Of a stretch of 64,000 bases of DNA, positions 8,372 through 16,693 are shown piece after piece (position 1 is the stretch's first letter; the number at the start of each line of letters is the position of its first letter). Origin of the DNA: Cognatazoarcus sp050305135. Its GTDB lineage: Bacteria; Pseudomonadota; Gammaproteobacteria; Burkholderiales; Rhodocyclaceae. Location: NCBI GenBank assembly GCA_050305135.1, contig JBNLET010000109.1, positions 35,827 through 99,826 on the forward strand, read 5' to 3'. The notes below the pieces were generated by a model. The model was not told the DNA's origin, made no database searches, and saw nothing but the letters and a program-made list of their open reading frames with translations. The position numbers were made by a program, and so were the translations under genes.

Positions 8372-9108
8372 TGGCCGTGCGCAGCCGCTACGCGGCGGCG
8401 GTGGTCGCAGTCGGGCTGGCGATCGCCTGCCCGGCCGCGGCCGGCATGTTCGACGATGAGGAGGCGCGCAAGGAGATCATCCGCCTGCGCGACAGCTACG
8501 GACAACGGCTCGACGAGCTCGAGACCACCTCGCGCGCCCAGTTCGAACTGGCCAACGAACTCGAGGCCCTGAAGGCCGAGATCGCAAAGCTGCGGGGCCA
8601 GGTCGAGGTACTGACCTACCAGCTCGATGCCGCCGACAAGCGGCAGAAGGACTTCTACGTCGACCTGGACAACCGCCTGCGCAAGATCGAGAACGCCGCG
8701 CTGACGCCGTCCTCGAGCGCACAGCCGATCGATCCGGTGGCCGAGGCGCGCGACTACGAAGGCGCGCTCGGGCTGCTGAAGGCCGGCAAGAACCGCGAAG
8801 CCGGCGCCGCGTTCGAGGCCTTCATCGCCGCCTACCCGGGCAGCAGCTTCCTGCCGAGTGCGCATTTCTGGGCCGGCAACGCCTGGTTCCAGGAGCGCGA
8901 GGCGGCGCGTGCCAGCGATCTGTATCGCAAGGTGGCGGAGCAGTGGCCGAACGACCCGCGCGCGCCGGATGCGCTGCTGGGGCTGGCCAGCAGCCAGCAG
9001 GCGATGGGCGACGGCAAGGGCGCCAAGGAGACGCTGAACGGCATCCTGCAGAAATATCCGGACAGCTCGGCCGCCCAGATGGCCAAGCAGCGCCTGGGCA
9101 AGAAGTAG
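8371..9108 (+). CDS. cpoB: CpoB (YbgF), Tol-associated cell-division coordinator
   Basis: Periplasmic protein of 245 residues with a signal peptide ending near residue 25 (PAAAG), a coiled-coil trimerisation segment (about 30-105) and C-terminal TPR repeats (about 125-245). In E. coli CpoB links Tol function to PBP1B during septal peptidoglycan synthesis. ATG and the pal stop form TGATG. It ends the tol-pal operon proper, but queE follows after only three bases. Confidence 0.94.
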   Translation: MAVRSRYAAAVVAVGLAIACPAAAGMFDDEEARKEIIRLRDSYGQRLDELETTSRAQFELANELEALKAEIAKLRGQVEVLTYQLDAADKRQKDFYVDLDNRLRKIENAALTPSSSAQPIDPVAEARDYEGALGLLKAGKNREAGAAFEAFIAAYPGSSFLPSAHFWAGNAWFQEREAARASDLYRKVAEQWPNDPRAPDALLGLASSQQAMGDGKGAKETLNGILQKYPDSSAAQMAKQRLGKK

Positions 9109-9111
9109 GGC

Positions 9112-9780
9112 GTGGTTGCCGCCACCGGGATCGATCGCTCGATCGCGCTCAGGCTGACCGAGATCTTCCTGTCGCTGCAGGGGGAATCGACCCGGGTCGG
9201 CCTGCCGACGGTGTTCGTGCGTCTGACCGGCTGTCCGCTGCGCTGCAGCTGGTGCGACACCAGCTACGCCTTCGAGGGCGGCAACAGCGTCACGATCGGC
9301 GAAGCGCTCGAGCGGGTGGCGGAATACCGCGTCAACACGGTCTGTGTCACCGGCGGCGAACCGCTTGCCCAGGCTGCCTGCCTGCCGCTCCTGAGCGCGC
9401 TGTGCGACGCCGGCCATTCGGTGTCGCTGGAGACCAGCGGCGCGCTCGACATCGGCGGCGTGGACCCGCGCGTGTCGCGCATCGTCGACATCAAGCCGCC
9501 GGGTTCCGGCGAAGTGGGCCGCAATCGGCGCGAGAACCTGGCCCTGCTGCGGCCGGGCGACGAACTCAAGTTCGTGCTGGCGGACGAAAACGACTACCTC
9601 TGGGCCCGCACCCGGATCGACGCCGAGCGGCTGGACGAGCGCTGCGAAGTGCTGATGTCGCCGGTCCATGGCCGGCTGGATCCGGCCGCGCTGGCCGAAT
9701 GGATCCTGCGCGACCGGCTGCCGGTGCGGATGCAGTTGCAGCTGCACAAACTGATCTGGGGCAACGAACCCGGCCGCTGA
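9112..9780 (+). CDS. queE: QueE, 7-carboxy-7-deazaguanine synthase
   Basis: Radical SAM enzyme of about 222 residues making 7-carboxy-7-deazaguanine on the way to queuosine. The cluster motif CPLRCSWC gives the standard Cx3Cx2C, followed by DT. GGEPL and the substrate-binding SLQGES near the N-terminus match QueE. The start is GTG at 9112, three bases after the cpoB stop, so it is probably on the same transcript as tol-pal. The same tol-pal-queE-queC order is frequent in Proteobacteria. Confidence 0.95.
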   Translation: MVAATGIDRSIALRLTEIFLSLQGESTRVGLPTVFVRLTGCPLRCSWCDTSYAFEGGNSVTIGEALERVAEYRVNTVCVTGGEPLAQAACLPLLSALCDAGHSVSLETSGALDIGGVDPRVSRIVDIKPPGSGEVGRNRRENLALLRPGDELKFVLADENDYLWARTRIDAERLDERCEVLMSPVHGRLDPAALAEWILRDRLPVRMQLQLHKLIWGNEPGR

Positions 9781-9787
9781 CGCGGCC

Positions 9788-10525
9788 ATGCCGCAGCAAG
9801 CGAGGAATACCGCCGTGCCGAGCCGTCATAGCAAGAAATCCAAGCCCGCCGTCGTGCTGTTGTCGGGCGGCCTGGACTCGACCACCTGCCTGGCGATCGC
9901 CCGCGACCAGGGCTACCGCTGCCATGCGCTGTCGGTCGAGTACGGCCAGCGCCATGCGGCGGAACTGACCGCCTCGCGCCGCGTGGCGCAGGCCTTCGAG
10001 GTCGCGGAGCACCGCTTCGCACGGGTCGACCTGGGCCAGTTCGGCGGCTCGGCGCTGACCGACAACGGCATCGCGGTACCGATGGAAGGACCCCAGCCGG
10101 GCGTCATCCCGGTCACCTACGTGCCTGCCCGCAATACCGTGATGCTGTCGCTGGCCTTGGGCTGGGCCGAAGTACTCGGCGCCACCGACCTCTTCATCGG
10201 CGTCAACGCGATCGACTATTCCGGCTACCCGGACTGCCGGCCCGAATACGTCAAGGCCTTCGAGACGATGGCCAACCTCGGCACCAAGGCCGGTGTCGAG
10301 GGCGCGCGGATCCGCATCCATACCCCGCTGATCGACCTCTCCAAGGCCGAGATCATCGATCTGGGGGCCCGCCTGGGCGTCGACTACGGACTGACGGTAT
10401 CCTGCTACCAGGCCGACAGCTCGGGCCGCGCATGCGGCGCCTGCGATGCCTGCCGGCTGCGGCACGCCGGCTTCGTCGAGGCCGGCGTGGTCGATCCGAC
10501 GCCGTATACCCATCCGCCGGTTTGA
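9788..10525 (+). CDS. queC: QueC, 7-cyano-7-deazaguanine synthase
   Basis: ATP-dependent enzyme of 245 residues converting the QueE product to preQ0. The PP-loop SGGLDSTTC is at about 26-34 and the zinc-binding cysteines are at the C-terminus (CYQADSSGRACGACDAC). The first 20 residues are basic and variable; a GTG at 9814 could be an alternative start. It follows queE by seven bases. It is the last gene before the tRNA-Lys unit. Confidence 0.95.
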   Translation: MPQQARNTAVPSRHSKKSKPAVVLLSGGLDSTTCLAIARDQGYRCHALSVEYGQRHAAELTASRRVAQAFEVAEHRFARVDLGQFGGSALTDNGIAVPMEGPQPGVIPVTYVPARNTVMLSLALGWAEVLGATDLFIGVNAIDYSGYPDCRPEYVKAFETMANLGTKAGVEGARIRIHTPLIDLSKAEIIDLGARLGVDYGLTVSCYQADSSGRACGACDACRLRHAGFVEAGVVDPTPYTHPPV

Positions 10526-10541
10526 TGCATTCGCACATGCG

Positions 10542-10570
10542 TTGACCGCCCGATAAGCCACATCTATAAT
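10542..10570 (+). promoter_or_regulatory. Sigma-70 promoter of tRNA-Lys
   Basis: TTGACC (-35, 10542-10547) and TATAAT (-10, 10565-10570) are separated by exactly 17 bases, close to the full consensus. Transcription would begin near 10577, about nine bases before the mature tRNA. Confidence 0.85.
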
Positions 10571-10585
10571 TCGCGCCTCTTTACC

Positions 10586-10661
10586 GGGTCGTTAGCTCAG
10601 CTGGTAGAGCAGCGGACTTTTAATCCGTTGGTCGCAGGTTCGAACCCTGCACGACCCACCA
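10586..10661 (+). tRNA. tRNA-Lys (anticodon UUU)
   Basis: A 76-base cloverleaf with encoded CCA. The acceptor stem pairs GGGTCGT with ACGACCC, the D-arm contains AGCTCAGCTGGTAGAGC, the anticodon loop is CTTTTAA giving anticodon TTT (UUU), and the T-arm is GCAGG-TTCGAAC-CCTGC. It stands alone between its own promoter and a terminator. Confidence 0.98.
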
Positions 10662-10669
10662 GCATCGAA

Positions 10670-10705
10670 CAGAAAGCCCAGCCATCCGGCTGGGCTTTCT
10701 GTTTT
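10670..10705 (+). terminator. Intrinsic terminator of tRNA-Lys
   Basis: A perfect 14-bp stem (10670-10683 with 10688-10701) around the four-base loop ATCC, followed by TTTT. It sits nine bases after the CCA end and closes the single-gene tRNA unit. Confidence 0.85.
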
Positions 10706-10880
10706 CCGCCGTCGCCGGCAGGACGATCGCCCGGGCTGCCATTTCGCTGTCGGCGGGCCGGCCCGGCGGCGCGGATAATGCTCCGCAGCTCCAAATACCA
10801 CACGGACGGCGGGTCGAATATGTCTTACGCTGTTAGCCCCTGCACGCCCGATGGCCACAAGCCAGGGAGGGAGCCGATCC

Positions 10881-11156
10881 ATGACCACGGCCAACGTGAC
10901 CGAAACGCAAGCGCTGTACCGGCGCTTTCCACATCTGATCCGCATCGAATTGCTGTGGGGCAGTCTCGAATGCCGGCGGTTCCTGGCCGGCCTGCTGACC
11001 GATGAGCGCGGCGAACACCGCTCCGGCTTTCCCGCCCAGCATGCCAAGACCATCTTGTCGCTGCTGATGGAGCACGACGAGACATTCCCGGAATTCGATA
11101 CCAGCGCCGGCTCTGGCATCTGGTATGACGCCTATCAGCGCAGCGACCTGCGCTGA
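10881..11156 (+). CDS. Small conserved-looking protein of unknown function
   Basis: A 91-residue soluble protein beginning MTTANVTETQALYRR, with GGGAGG about ten bases before the ATG at 10881. No signal peptide, TM segment or known motif is seen; the middle part (PHLIRIELLWGSLECRRFLAGLL) is helical and the C-terminus acidic and aromatic. It is followed by the DUF2007 protein after 15 bases, suggesting cotranscription. Another in-frame ATG exists at 10851. I do not recognise the family. Confidence 0.55.
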   Translation: MTTANVTETQALYRRFPHLIRIELLWGSLECRRFLAGLLTDERGEHRSGFPAQHAKTILSLLMEHDETFPEFDTSAGSGIWYDAYQRSDLR

Positions 11157-11171
11157 TATAGTCGGCCCTCG

Positions 11172-11498
11172 ATGGGTTGGAAACTGCTGACGCGACGGAG
11201 CACGCTGCTCGAGGCGCAACACTGCGCCAACCTGCTGGAATCGGCAGGCATCCGCACGCAGGTGCGCAACAGCTACCTGGCCGGTGCGCTGGGCGAGATC
11301 CCGCAGGTCGAGGCCTGGCCCCAGGTGTGGATTCCGCAGGCGCAGGACAGCGAGGCCGCGCTGGCCAGGCTGCGCGAAGCCAGCGCCGAGCTGGCCGGAC
11401 ATGCGCCGAGCTGGACCTGCCCGGGCTGCGGCGAGCGCATCGAGCCGCAGTTCGCCGCCTGCTGGCAATGCGGCAGGGCCCGGCCGGGGACGGATTGA
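11172..11498 (+). CDS. DUF2007 domain protein with C-terminal zinc ribbon
   Basis: A 108-residue cytoplasmic protein. The N-terminal part (residues 1-70: WKLLTRRSTLLEAQHCANLLESAGI) matches the DUF2007 'putative signal transducing protein' pattern, a ferredoxin-like fold related to PII-type domains. The C-terminus has two CxxC knuckles, CPGC and CWQC (about residues 82-100), which form a likely zinc ribbon. A TATAGT lies ten bases before the ATG without a clear -35. Its role is unknown. Confidence 0.7.
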   Translation: MGWKLLTRRSTLLEAQHCANLLESAGIRTQVRNSYLAGALGEIPQVEAWPQVWIPQAQDSEAALARLREASAELAGHAPSWTCPGCGERIEPQFAACWQCGRARPGTD

Positions 11499-11505
11499 GC
11501 GGCGC

Positions 11506-12861
11506 TCAGCCGCGCGGCGTGCGCAGCAGCACGAATTCCTCGGCGGTGGTCGGATGCACGGCCAGCGTACGGTCCAGGTCCGCCTTCTTCGCCCCCATCG
11601 TGATCGCCACCGCCAGCGCCTGCATGATCTCGGCCGCATCGGGCCCGATCATGTGGGCGCCCAGCACCCGGTCGCTGGCGCGATCGACCACCACCTTCAT
11701 GTAGGCCCGCTCCTGGCGGCCCGAAATGGTGTTCCTCATCGGCCGAAAGCCGGCCTCGAAGATTTCGCATTCGTGCCCCGCCGCCACCGCCGCGGCCTCG
11801 CCGAGGCCGATCGTCGCGATCTGCGGCTGAGAGAATACCGCCGTCGCGATCAGCCCGTGGTCCACCGCCTGCTCGCGGCCACCGAACTCGGTGTCGGCGA
11901 AGGCCCGCCCCTCGGCGATCGCCACCGGCGTCAGGTTGGCCCGGTCGGTGACGTCGCCGACCGCGAAGATGCTTGCCACCGAGCTGCGCGAGAAGCGGTC
12001 CACCTCGATCGCGCCGCCGGGTTCGCGCGTCCTGACGCCGACCGCCTCGAGGCCGAGGCCGGCGGTGTTCGGATGGCGCCCGAGCGCGCACAGCACCGCA
12101 TCGGCCTCGATCTCGTTGCCTGCGCCGTCGCTCGCCACGTAGCGCTCGCCGCGCCGCGCCAGCCGCTGCGGCGCGAAACCGGGCCGCAGCGCGATGCCGC
12201 GCCCGTCCATCGCCTCCGCCAGCCGACGGCGGATGTCGTCGTCGAAACCGCGCAGCGGCAGTTCCGCCCGGTAGGCCTGCGTCACCGCACTGCCGAAGCC
12301 GCGGAAGATGCCGGCAAACTCGACCGCGATGTAGCCGCCGCCGAGCACCAGCAAGTGTCCTGGCTGCCGCTGCAGATCCAGCAGGCGATCCGAATCGAGC
12401 GCCAGTTCGATGCCTTCGATCGGCGGCCGGCTGACCGCGCCGCCGGTCGCCACCAGGATCCGTCCGGCGGTGATGCGTCGCCCGCCCACTTCGACGGTAT
12501 GCGGATCGACGATGCGGCCGAAGCCTTCGATCAGCGTCACGCCGCCGTCGGCCAGCATGCGCCGGTAGATGCCCTCTAGCCGCTCGGTCTCGGTGTTCTT
12601 GGCGCCGATCAGCGCGGCCAGATCGAAGCTCGGCTGGCCGAATCGCCAGCCGTAGGCGCCGGCATCCTCGAACGCTTCGCCGAACTGCGAGGCGTACATC
12701 AGGATCTTCTTCGGCACGCAGCCGCGGATCACGCAGGTGCCGCCGACGCGGCTGCCCTCGCAGATCGCCACGCGCGCGCCGTGCAGCGCGGCGCGGCGGC
12801 TGGCGGCGACGCCGCCGGAACCGGCGCCGATCGTGAACAGGTCATAGTCGAAGCGGATCAT
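11506..12861 (-). CDS. gor: Glutathione-disulfide reductase
   Basis: FAD- and NAD(P)H-dependent disulfide oxidoreductase of 451 residues. The start is the ATG at 12861 (MIRFDYDLFTIGAGSGG), giving the FAD-binding GxGxxG at residues 12-17. The redox-active pair is in GGTCVIRGCVPKK (about 41-53), typical of glutathione reductase. A second nucleotide-binding GGGYIAVEFAG is near 175 and the catalytic His in HPTTAEEF is near the C-terminus. It is convergent with the DUF2007 gene and divergent from the cytochrome gene. The NADPH-determining Arg residues were not checked by alignment. Confidence 0.92.
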   Translation of the reverse strand: MIRFDYDLFTIGAGSGGVAASRRAALHGARVAICEGSRVGGTCVIRGCVPKKILMYASQFGEAFEDAGAYGWRFGQPSFDLAALIGAKNTETERLEGIYRRMLADGGVTLIEGFGRIVDPHTVEVGGRRITAGRILVATGGAVSRPPIEGIELALDSDRLLDLQRQPGHLLVLGGGYIAVEFAGIFRGFGSAVTQAYRAELPLRGFDDDIRRRLAEAMDGRGIALRPGFAPQRLARRGERYVASDGAGNEIEADAVLCALGRHPNTAGLGLEAVGVRTREPGGAIEVDRFSRSSVASIFAVGDVTDRANLTPVAIAEGRAFADTEFGGREQAVDHGLIATAVFSQPQIATIGLGEAAAVAAGHECEIFEAGFRPMRNTISGRQERAYMKVVVDRASDRVLGAHMIGPDAAEIMQALAVAITMGAKKADLDRTLAVHPTTAEEFVLLRTPRG

Positions 12862-12952
12862 GCCGATTCCTCCATCGATTCCACCGCCCAGCGGCCGTCC
12901 CGACCGCCGCGGGCGACCCGCCGGCGGCATCCGAAGCGGATAGTGCCGGCCA

Positions 12953-12980
12953 TTGCAGGCTAAACTTGGGTCAATATACG
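12953..12980 (+). promoter_or_regulatory. Possible promoter of the cytochrome c4 gene
   Basis: TTGCAG (12953-12958), a 16-base spacer and TATACG (12975-12980) lie about 50 bases before the cytochrome ATG in the divergent gor/cytochrome intergenic region. Both boxes deviate from consensus. Confidence 0.35.
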
Positions 12981-13028
12981 TGCGGACGGAGTATCCGCGC
13001 GAATCCTTACCGGGATGGAGACGATCCG

Positions 13029-13634
13029 ATGCGAATTGCAGTCTTCGCGAGCTGTCTTGGACTGGCCGCCACGATGCTGCCGGCCACTGCCACGCAAGCG
13101 GAGGGGCGTACGGCGCGCGAACTGGTCGAGAGCCGCTGCCAGAACTGCCACGGCATGGAAGGACAGAGCAGCAGCCCGAACTACCCGAAGCTGGCAAGCC
13201 AAAACGCCGAATACCTGCAGCGGCAGCTGTTCAACTTCAAGCTCGGACGACGCCAGAACGCGCAGATGAAACCCCAGGTGGCCGATCTCAGCGGTGCCGA
13301 GGTGGAGGCCTTGGCGGCCTATTTCAGCAGCAAGAAGATCATTGCCGACATCGCCTTCGATCCGGCGCTGGCCGACAAGGGACGCGAGATCTACGAGCAC
13401 GGCAACCCGGCCAGCGGCGTGACGGCCTGCGTCACCTGCCACGGACCGCGTGCCCACGGCGCGCTGTTCCTGCCGCGCCTGGCCGGCCAGCATGCCAGCT
13501 ACATCGAGCGTCAGACGCGCGCCTTCATCGACCGCGCACGCGAATCCTCCGGCATGATGATGCACACTGTCGTGACGGCACTGAGCGAGGACGAGATCGT
13601 CGCGCTCGGCCAGTATCTGAGCGGGCTCGAATAG
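13029..13634 (+). CDS. Diheme cytochrome c4-like protein
   Basis: Exported electron-transfer protein of 201 residues with a signal peptide ending near residue 24 (ATQAEG). Two haem c sites, CQNCH (37-41) and CVTCH (134-138), each belong to a class I cytochrome domain; likely axial methionines are Met80 and one of Met176-178. Two homologous domains of about 90 residues are typical of cytochrome c4, a donor to terminal oxidases or denitrification enzymes. The ATG at 13029 is chosen because it starts the signal peptide. Confidence 0.9.
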   Translation: MRIAVFASCLGLAATMLPATATQAEGRTARELVESRCQNCHGMEGQSSSPNYPKLASQNAEYLQRQLFNFKLGRRQNAQMKPQVADLSGAEVEALAAYFSSKKIIADIAFDPALADKGREIYEHGNPASGVTACVTCHGPRAHGALFLPRLAGQHASYIERQTRAFIDRARESSGMMMHTVVTALSEDEIVALGQYLSGLE

Positions 13635-13655
13635 CGCCGCCAGGCGCGGGCCGGA

Positions 13656-14093
13656 TCACATGATCTCGGCCAGCCCCTCACGCAGCAGCAGCTCTTCCTC
13701 GAAATGCAGCACGTCCAGGCCGAGCGCGTCGCGCGCCGACACCAGGCCGATCGGTTCGCCGCTCGGGCCGACCACCGGCACGTGGCGGAAGCCCCCTTCG
13801 AACATCATGTGCAGCGCATGCGCGAACGGCTTGTCGGCGGTGATCGTCACCGGATCGGCGGTCATCACTTCGCCGACCGGCGTGGTGTCGGCATCGATGC
13901 CCTCCGCCACCACATCGAAAACGATGTCCCGCTCGGTGCAGATGCCGACCAGCAAGCCCTTCTCCACCACCAGCACGGCCCCCTCGTCGTGCTGCTCCTT
14001 GAGCAGCTGCGCGGCCTGCCGCACCGGCAGATCGCGTGGGACCATCACGAAAGGCTTGTGTTCGATGACATTGCGGACCGGACGATCGGGCAT
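13656..14093 (-). CDS. Paired CBS-domain protein
   Basis: A 145-residue cytoplasmic protein made almost entirely of two CBS motifs (about 10-65 and 75-130), the second with RHVPVVGPSGEPIGLVSARD. Such stand-alone Bateman modules bind adenosyl ligands. The ATG at 14093 has AGGAG seven bases upstream, so the frame's extension to 14159 is discarded. It is divergent from cobT and convergent with the cytochrome gene. What it regulates cannot be told. Confidence 0.88.
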   Translation of the reverse strand: MPDRPVRNVIEHKPFVMVPRDLPVRQAAQLLKEQHDEGAVLVVEKGLLVGICTERDIVFDVVAEGIDADTTPVGEVMTADPVTITADKPFAHALHMMFEGGFRHVPVVGPSGEPIGLVSARDALGLDVLHFEEELLLREGLAEIM

Positions 14094-14225
14094 GACGAGT
14101 CTCCTTTGATCATTGTCTGCGGCTGCAGCGCCTGCATCGGTGGTTCCGCCCCGCTCCAAGTCTGCGGTGGCTCCGGGCCCGCCGGTGCTACCATGCCCGG
14201 CCGATCAAACACCCTGCTGAAGCGG

Positions 14226-15260
14226 ATGGACATCTCGATACCCGTGCCCGACGCGGCGCTCGCCGAGGAAATCAAGCAAGAAATCAACCAAAAGACCAAG
14301 CCGCCGGGCAGCCTCGGCAGGCTCGAAGCGCTGGCGCTGCAGGCCGCGCTCGCCCAGGGCAGCCTGAGGCCGTCGCTCGACAATCCGCAAATGCTTGTTT
14401 TCGCTGGCGACCATGGTGCAGCCGCGGCCGGCATCTCGGCCTATCCGCAGGAAGTCACCTGGCAGATGGTCAGCAACTTCCTGACCGGCGGCGCCGCCAT
14501 CAACGTCTTCGCACGCCACAGCGGCATGCAATTGACCGTCGTGGACGCCGGTGTGGCGCACGACTTTGGTGCCGCGACAGGCCTGCTCGGCGCCAAGATG
14601 GGACATGGCACCCGCAACTACCTGGAACAGCCGGCGATGAGCGCGGCCCAGCGCGACCAGGCGCTGGCACGCGGGCGCAGGCTGGCCCACGACCTGGCGA
14701 CCGACGGCTGCCGGGTGCTGGGGCTGGGCGAGATGGGCATCGGCAACACCGCCTCGGCCTCGCTGCTGACCCACTGCCTGACCGCCGCGCCGCTGGCCGA
14801 GGTGGTCGGCCGCGGCACCGGCCTCGACGACGCCGGCCTGCAGCGCAAGCTCGCGCTGCTGCAGCAGGCGCTGGCGCGCGGCGGCCGTCCGGCCGATCCG
14901 CTGCAGGCGCTGGCCGAGTACGGCGGCTTCGAGATCGTCATGATGGCCGGCGCGATGCTCGGCGCGGCCGAGCGGCGCATGCTGATCCTGGTGGACGGCT
15001 TCATCGTCACGGCCGCGCTGCTGGCCGCCCATGCGCTGGCCCCGGCCATCCTGCCCTACTGCATCTTTGCCCACCGCTCCGGCGAACCGGGACACGCCGT
15101 GCAGCACGCCCACCTCGGCGTCGAACCGCTGCTGCAGCTCGGCCTGCGGCTGGGCGAGGGCACCGGCGCGGCGCTGGCCTTCCCGCTGCTGAAGGCGGCG
15201 GTCGGTTTCCTCAACGAGATGGCGAGCTTCGGCTCGGCGGGCGTCAGCGGCAAGAACTGA
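14226..15260 (+). CDS. cobT: CobT, nicotinate-nucleotide:dimethylbenzimidazole phosphoribosyltransferase
   Basis: 344 residues; makes alpha-ribazole phosphate for the lower ligand of cobalamin. FAGDHGAAAAGISAYP (about 59-74), GEMGIGNT and the catalytic Glu in GEGTGAAL (about residue 311) are family hallmarks. The start is taken as the ATG at 14226 (MDISIPVPD); an ATG at 14193 is possible. No cobalamin riboswitch could be recognised in the 132 bases upstream. cobS follows after nine bases. Confidence 0.95.
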   Translation: MDISIPVPDAALAEEIKQEINQKTKPPGSLGRLEALALQAALAQGSLRPSLDNPQMLVFAGDHGAAAAGISAYPQEVTWQMVSNFLTGGAAINVFARHSGMQLTVVDAGVAHDFGAATGLLGAKMGHGTRNYLEQPAMSAAQRDQALARGRRLAHDLATDGCRVLGLGEMGIGNTASASLLTHCLTAAPLAEVVGRGTGLDDAGLQRKLALLQQALARGGRPADPLQALAEYGGFEIVMMAGAMLGAAERRMLILVDGFIVTAALLAAHALAPAILPYCIFAHRSGEPGHAVQHAHLGVEPLLQLGLRLGEGTGAALAFPLLKAAVGFLNEMASFGSAGVSGKN

Positions 15261-15269
15261 GCGCCGCCG

Positions 15270-16040
15270 ATGCGCGAGCAGATCGAGCTGTTCCTGACCG
15301 CGCTGGGTTTCTTCACGCGCATCCCGGCGGCCGCCCAGCTGCCCTGGTCGCCCGAGCGGCTGAACAACTCGGCGCGCTATTTCCCACTCGTCGGCTGGGT
15401 CGTCGGCGGCGCCGGCGCGGCGCTGTTGTGGCTGCTGCTGCACTGGCTGCCGGCCGGCGTGGCGGTGCTGCTGTCGATGGCGGCGACGATCCGGCTCACC
15501 GGCGCCTTCCACGAGGACGGCTTCGCCGACGCCTGCGACGGCCTCGGCGGCGGCTGGCAGCGGGCCCAGGTGCTGGAGATCATGAAGGACTCGCGCCTCG
15601 GCAGCTACGGCGCGATCGGCCTCACGCTGATGCTGCTGGCCAAGGCGGCGGCGCTGACCGAGCTGGCAGGACAGGCACCGGCGCACGCGATGCTGGCGCT
15701 GCTGGTCGCCCATCCGCTGTCGCGGCTGGCCTCGACGGCGCTGATCCACCGGCTCGAATACGTGCGCGAAGACCTGACGGCGAAGAGCAAGCCGCTGGCG
15801 CGCGCGCTGCGCACGCCGGAGCTGCTGATCGCCGCCGCCGGCGGGCTGCTGCCGCTCGCGCTGCTGCCGCTCCGCCCGGCGCTGGCGGCGCTGCTGCTGG
15901 CGGCGCTGGTGACCTGGTGGTTCGCGCGCCTGCTGCTGCGCCGCCTCTGCGGCTACACCGGCGACTGCCTCGGGGCCGCCCAGCAATTGAGCGAACTGGC
16001 CTGCTACCTGGCACTGCTGGCGGCATGGACCTCTTCCTGA
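15270..16040 (+). CDS. cobS: CobS, adenosylcobinamide-GDP ribazoletransferase
   Basis: Integral membrane enzyme of 256 residues joining adenosylcobinamide-GDP to alpha-ribazole (phosphate), the last condensation of cobalamin synthesis. The acidic signature FHEDGFADACDG is at about 80-91, and LGSYG with KDSR follows. About six hydrophobic segments are visible. The gene overlaps the start of cobC by 16 bases. Confidence 0.95.
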   Translation: MREQIELFLTALGFFTRIPAAAQLPWSPERLNNSARYFPLVGWVVGGAGAALLWLLLHWLPAGVAVLLSMAATIRLTGAFHEDGFADACDGLGGGWQRAQVLEIMKDSRLGSYGAIGLTLMLLAKAAALTELAGQAPAHAMLALLVAHPLSRLASTALIHRLEYVREDLTAKSKPLARALRTPELLIAAAGGLLPLALLPLRPALAALLLAALVTWWFARLLLRRLCGYTGDCLGAAQQLSELACYLALLAAWTSS

Positions 16041-16573
16041 TCCGTCACCCGCGGCCCGACGTGGCGCCCGGGCTGTGCTACGGCCGCAGCGACGTCGGGC
16101 TGGCCGCACCGCCCGAGGCCGACGCGCGCCGGCTGGCGGCGCTGCTGCCGGCCGGCTGCGCGATCCACAGCAGCCCGCTGCAGCGTGCGCTGCGGCTGGC
16201 CGAGGCCCTCGGCCCGGCGCGCGTCGATGGGCGGCTGGCCGAGATCGATTTCGGCGCATGGGAGATGCAGCCCTACGACGGCCTGCGCGCGGAACTCGAC
16301 GCCTGGGCCGCCGACCCGCTCGGTTTCCGCCCGCCCGGCGGCGAGAGCGCGGCCGAGATGGCGCAGCGCGCCCAGGCGGCATGCGAGGAGATCCTGCGCC
16401 AGGCCGACGGCCCGGTCGCCATCGTCGCCCACGGCGGCCCGCTGCGTGCAATCGCCGGCCGCTTGCTGGAGCTGCCGCAGCGCCGCTGGCTGGCGCTCGA
16501 TTTCGACTTCGCGAGGCTGGCCGAGCTGCGCATCGAATCCTGGGGCAGCGTGCTGCGCGGCTTCAACCGTTGA
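16025..16573 (+). CDS. cobC: CobC-type alpha-ribazole phosphatase
   Basis: Histidine phosphatase of 182 residues. The phosphohistidine motif is RHPRP at 7-11, in place of the commoner RHGxT, and IVAHGGPLRA near residue 138 provides the second His. LAEIDFGAWE supplies the conserved Glu. It lies in the cobT-cobS-cobC arrangement and overlaps cobS, so removal of the phosphate from alpha-ribazole phosphate or adenosylcobalamin phosphate is the likely job. Confidence 0.88.
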   Translation: MDLFLIRHPRPDVAPGLCYGRSDVGLAAPPEADARRLAALLPAGCAIHSSPLQRALRLAEALGPARVDGRLAEIDFGAWEMQPYDGLRAELDAWAADPLGFRPPGGESAAEMAQRAQAACEEILRQADGPVAIVAHGGPLRAIAGRLLELPQRRWLALDFDFARLAELRIESWGSVLRGFNR

Positions 16574-16693
16574 TTCGACGCAACAGATGACGACGACAAT
16601 CCGGCCGTCGCCCGGCAGATCCCGTCTTTGAACGGTAAGCTCCTGTATACTCCGGGATTTCGGGCGGGATGGACCTGCCATCCATCTTTCGCC

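Noticed and set aside
10586..10661. tRNA-Lys as an integration site
   Set aside because: No integrase, no repeat of the tRNA 3' end nearby, and the gene is followed directly by its terminator and ordinary genes.
14205..16451. Minus-strand open frame of 748 codons opposite cobT-cobS-cobC
   Set aside because: Arg/Gln/Ala-rich shadow of three well-supported cobalamin genes; no recognisable motif.
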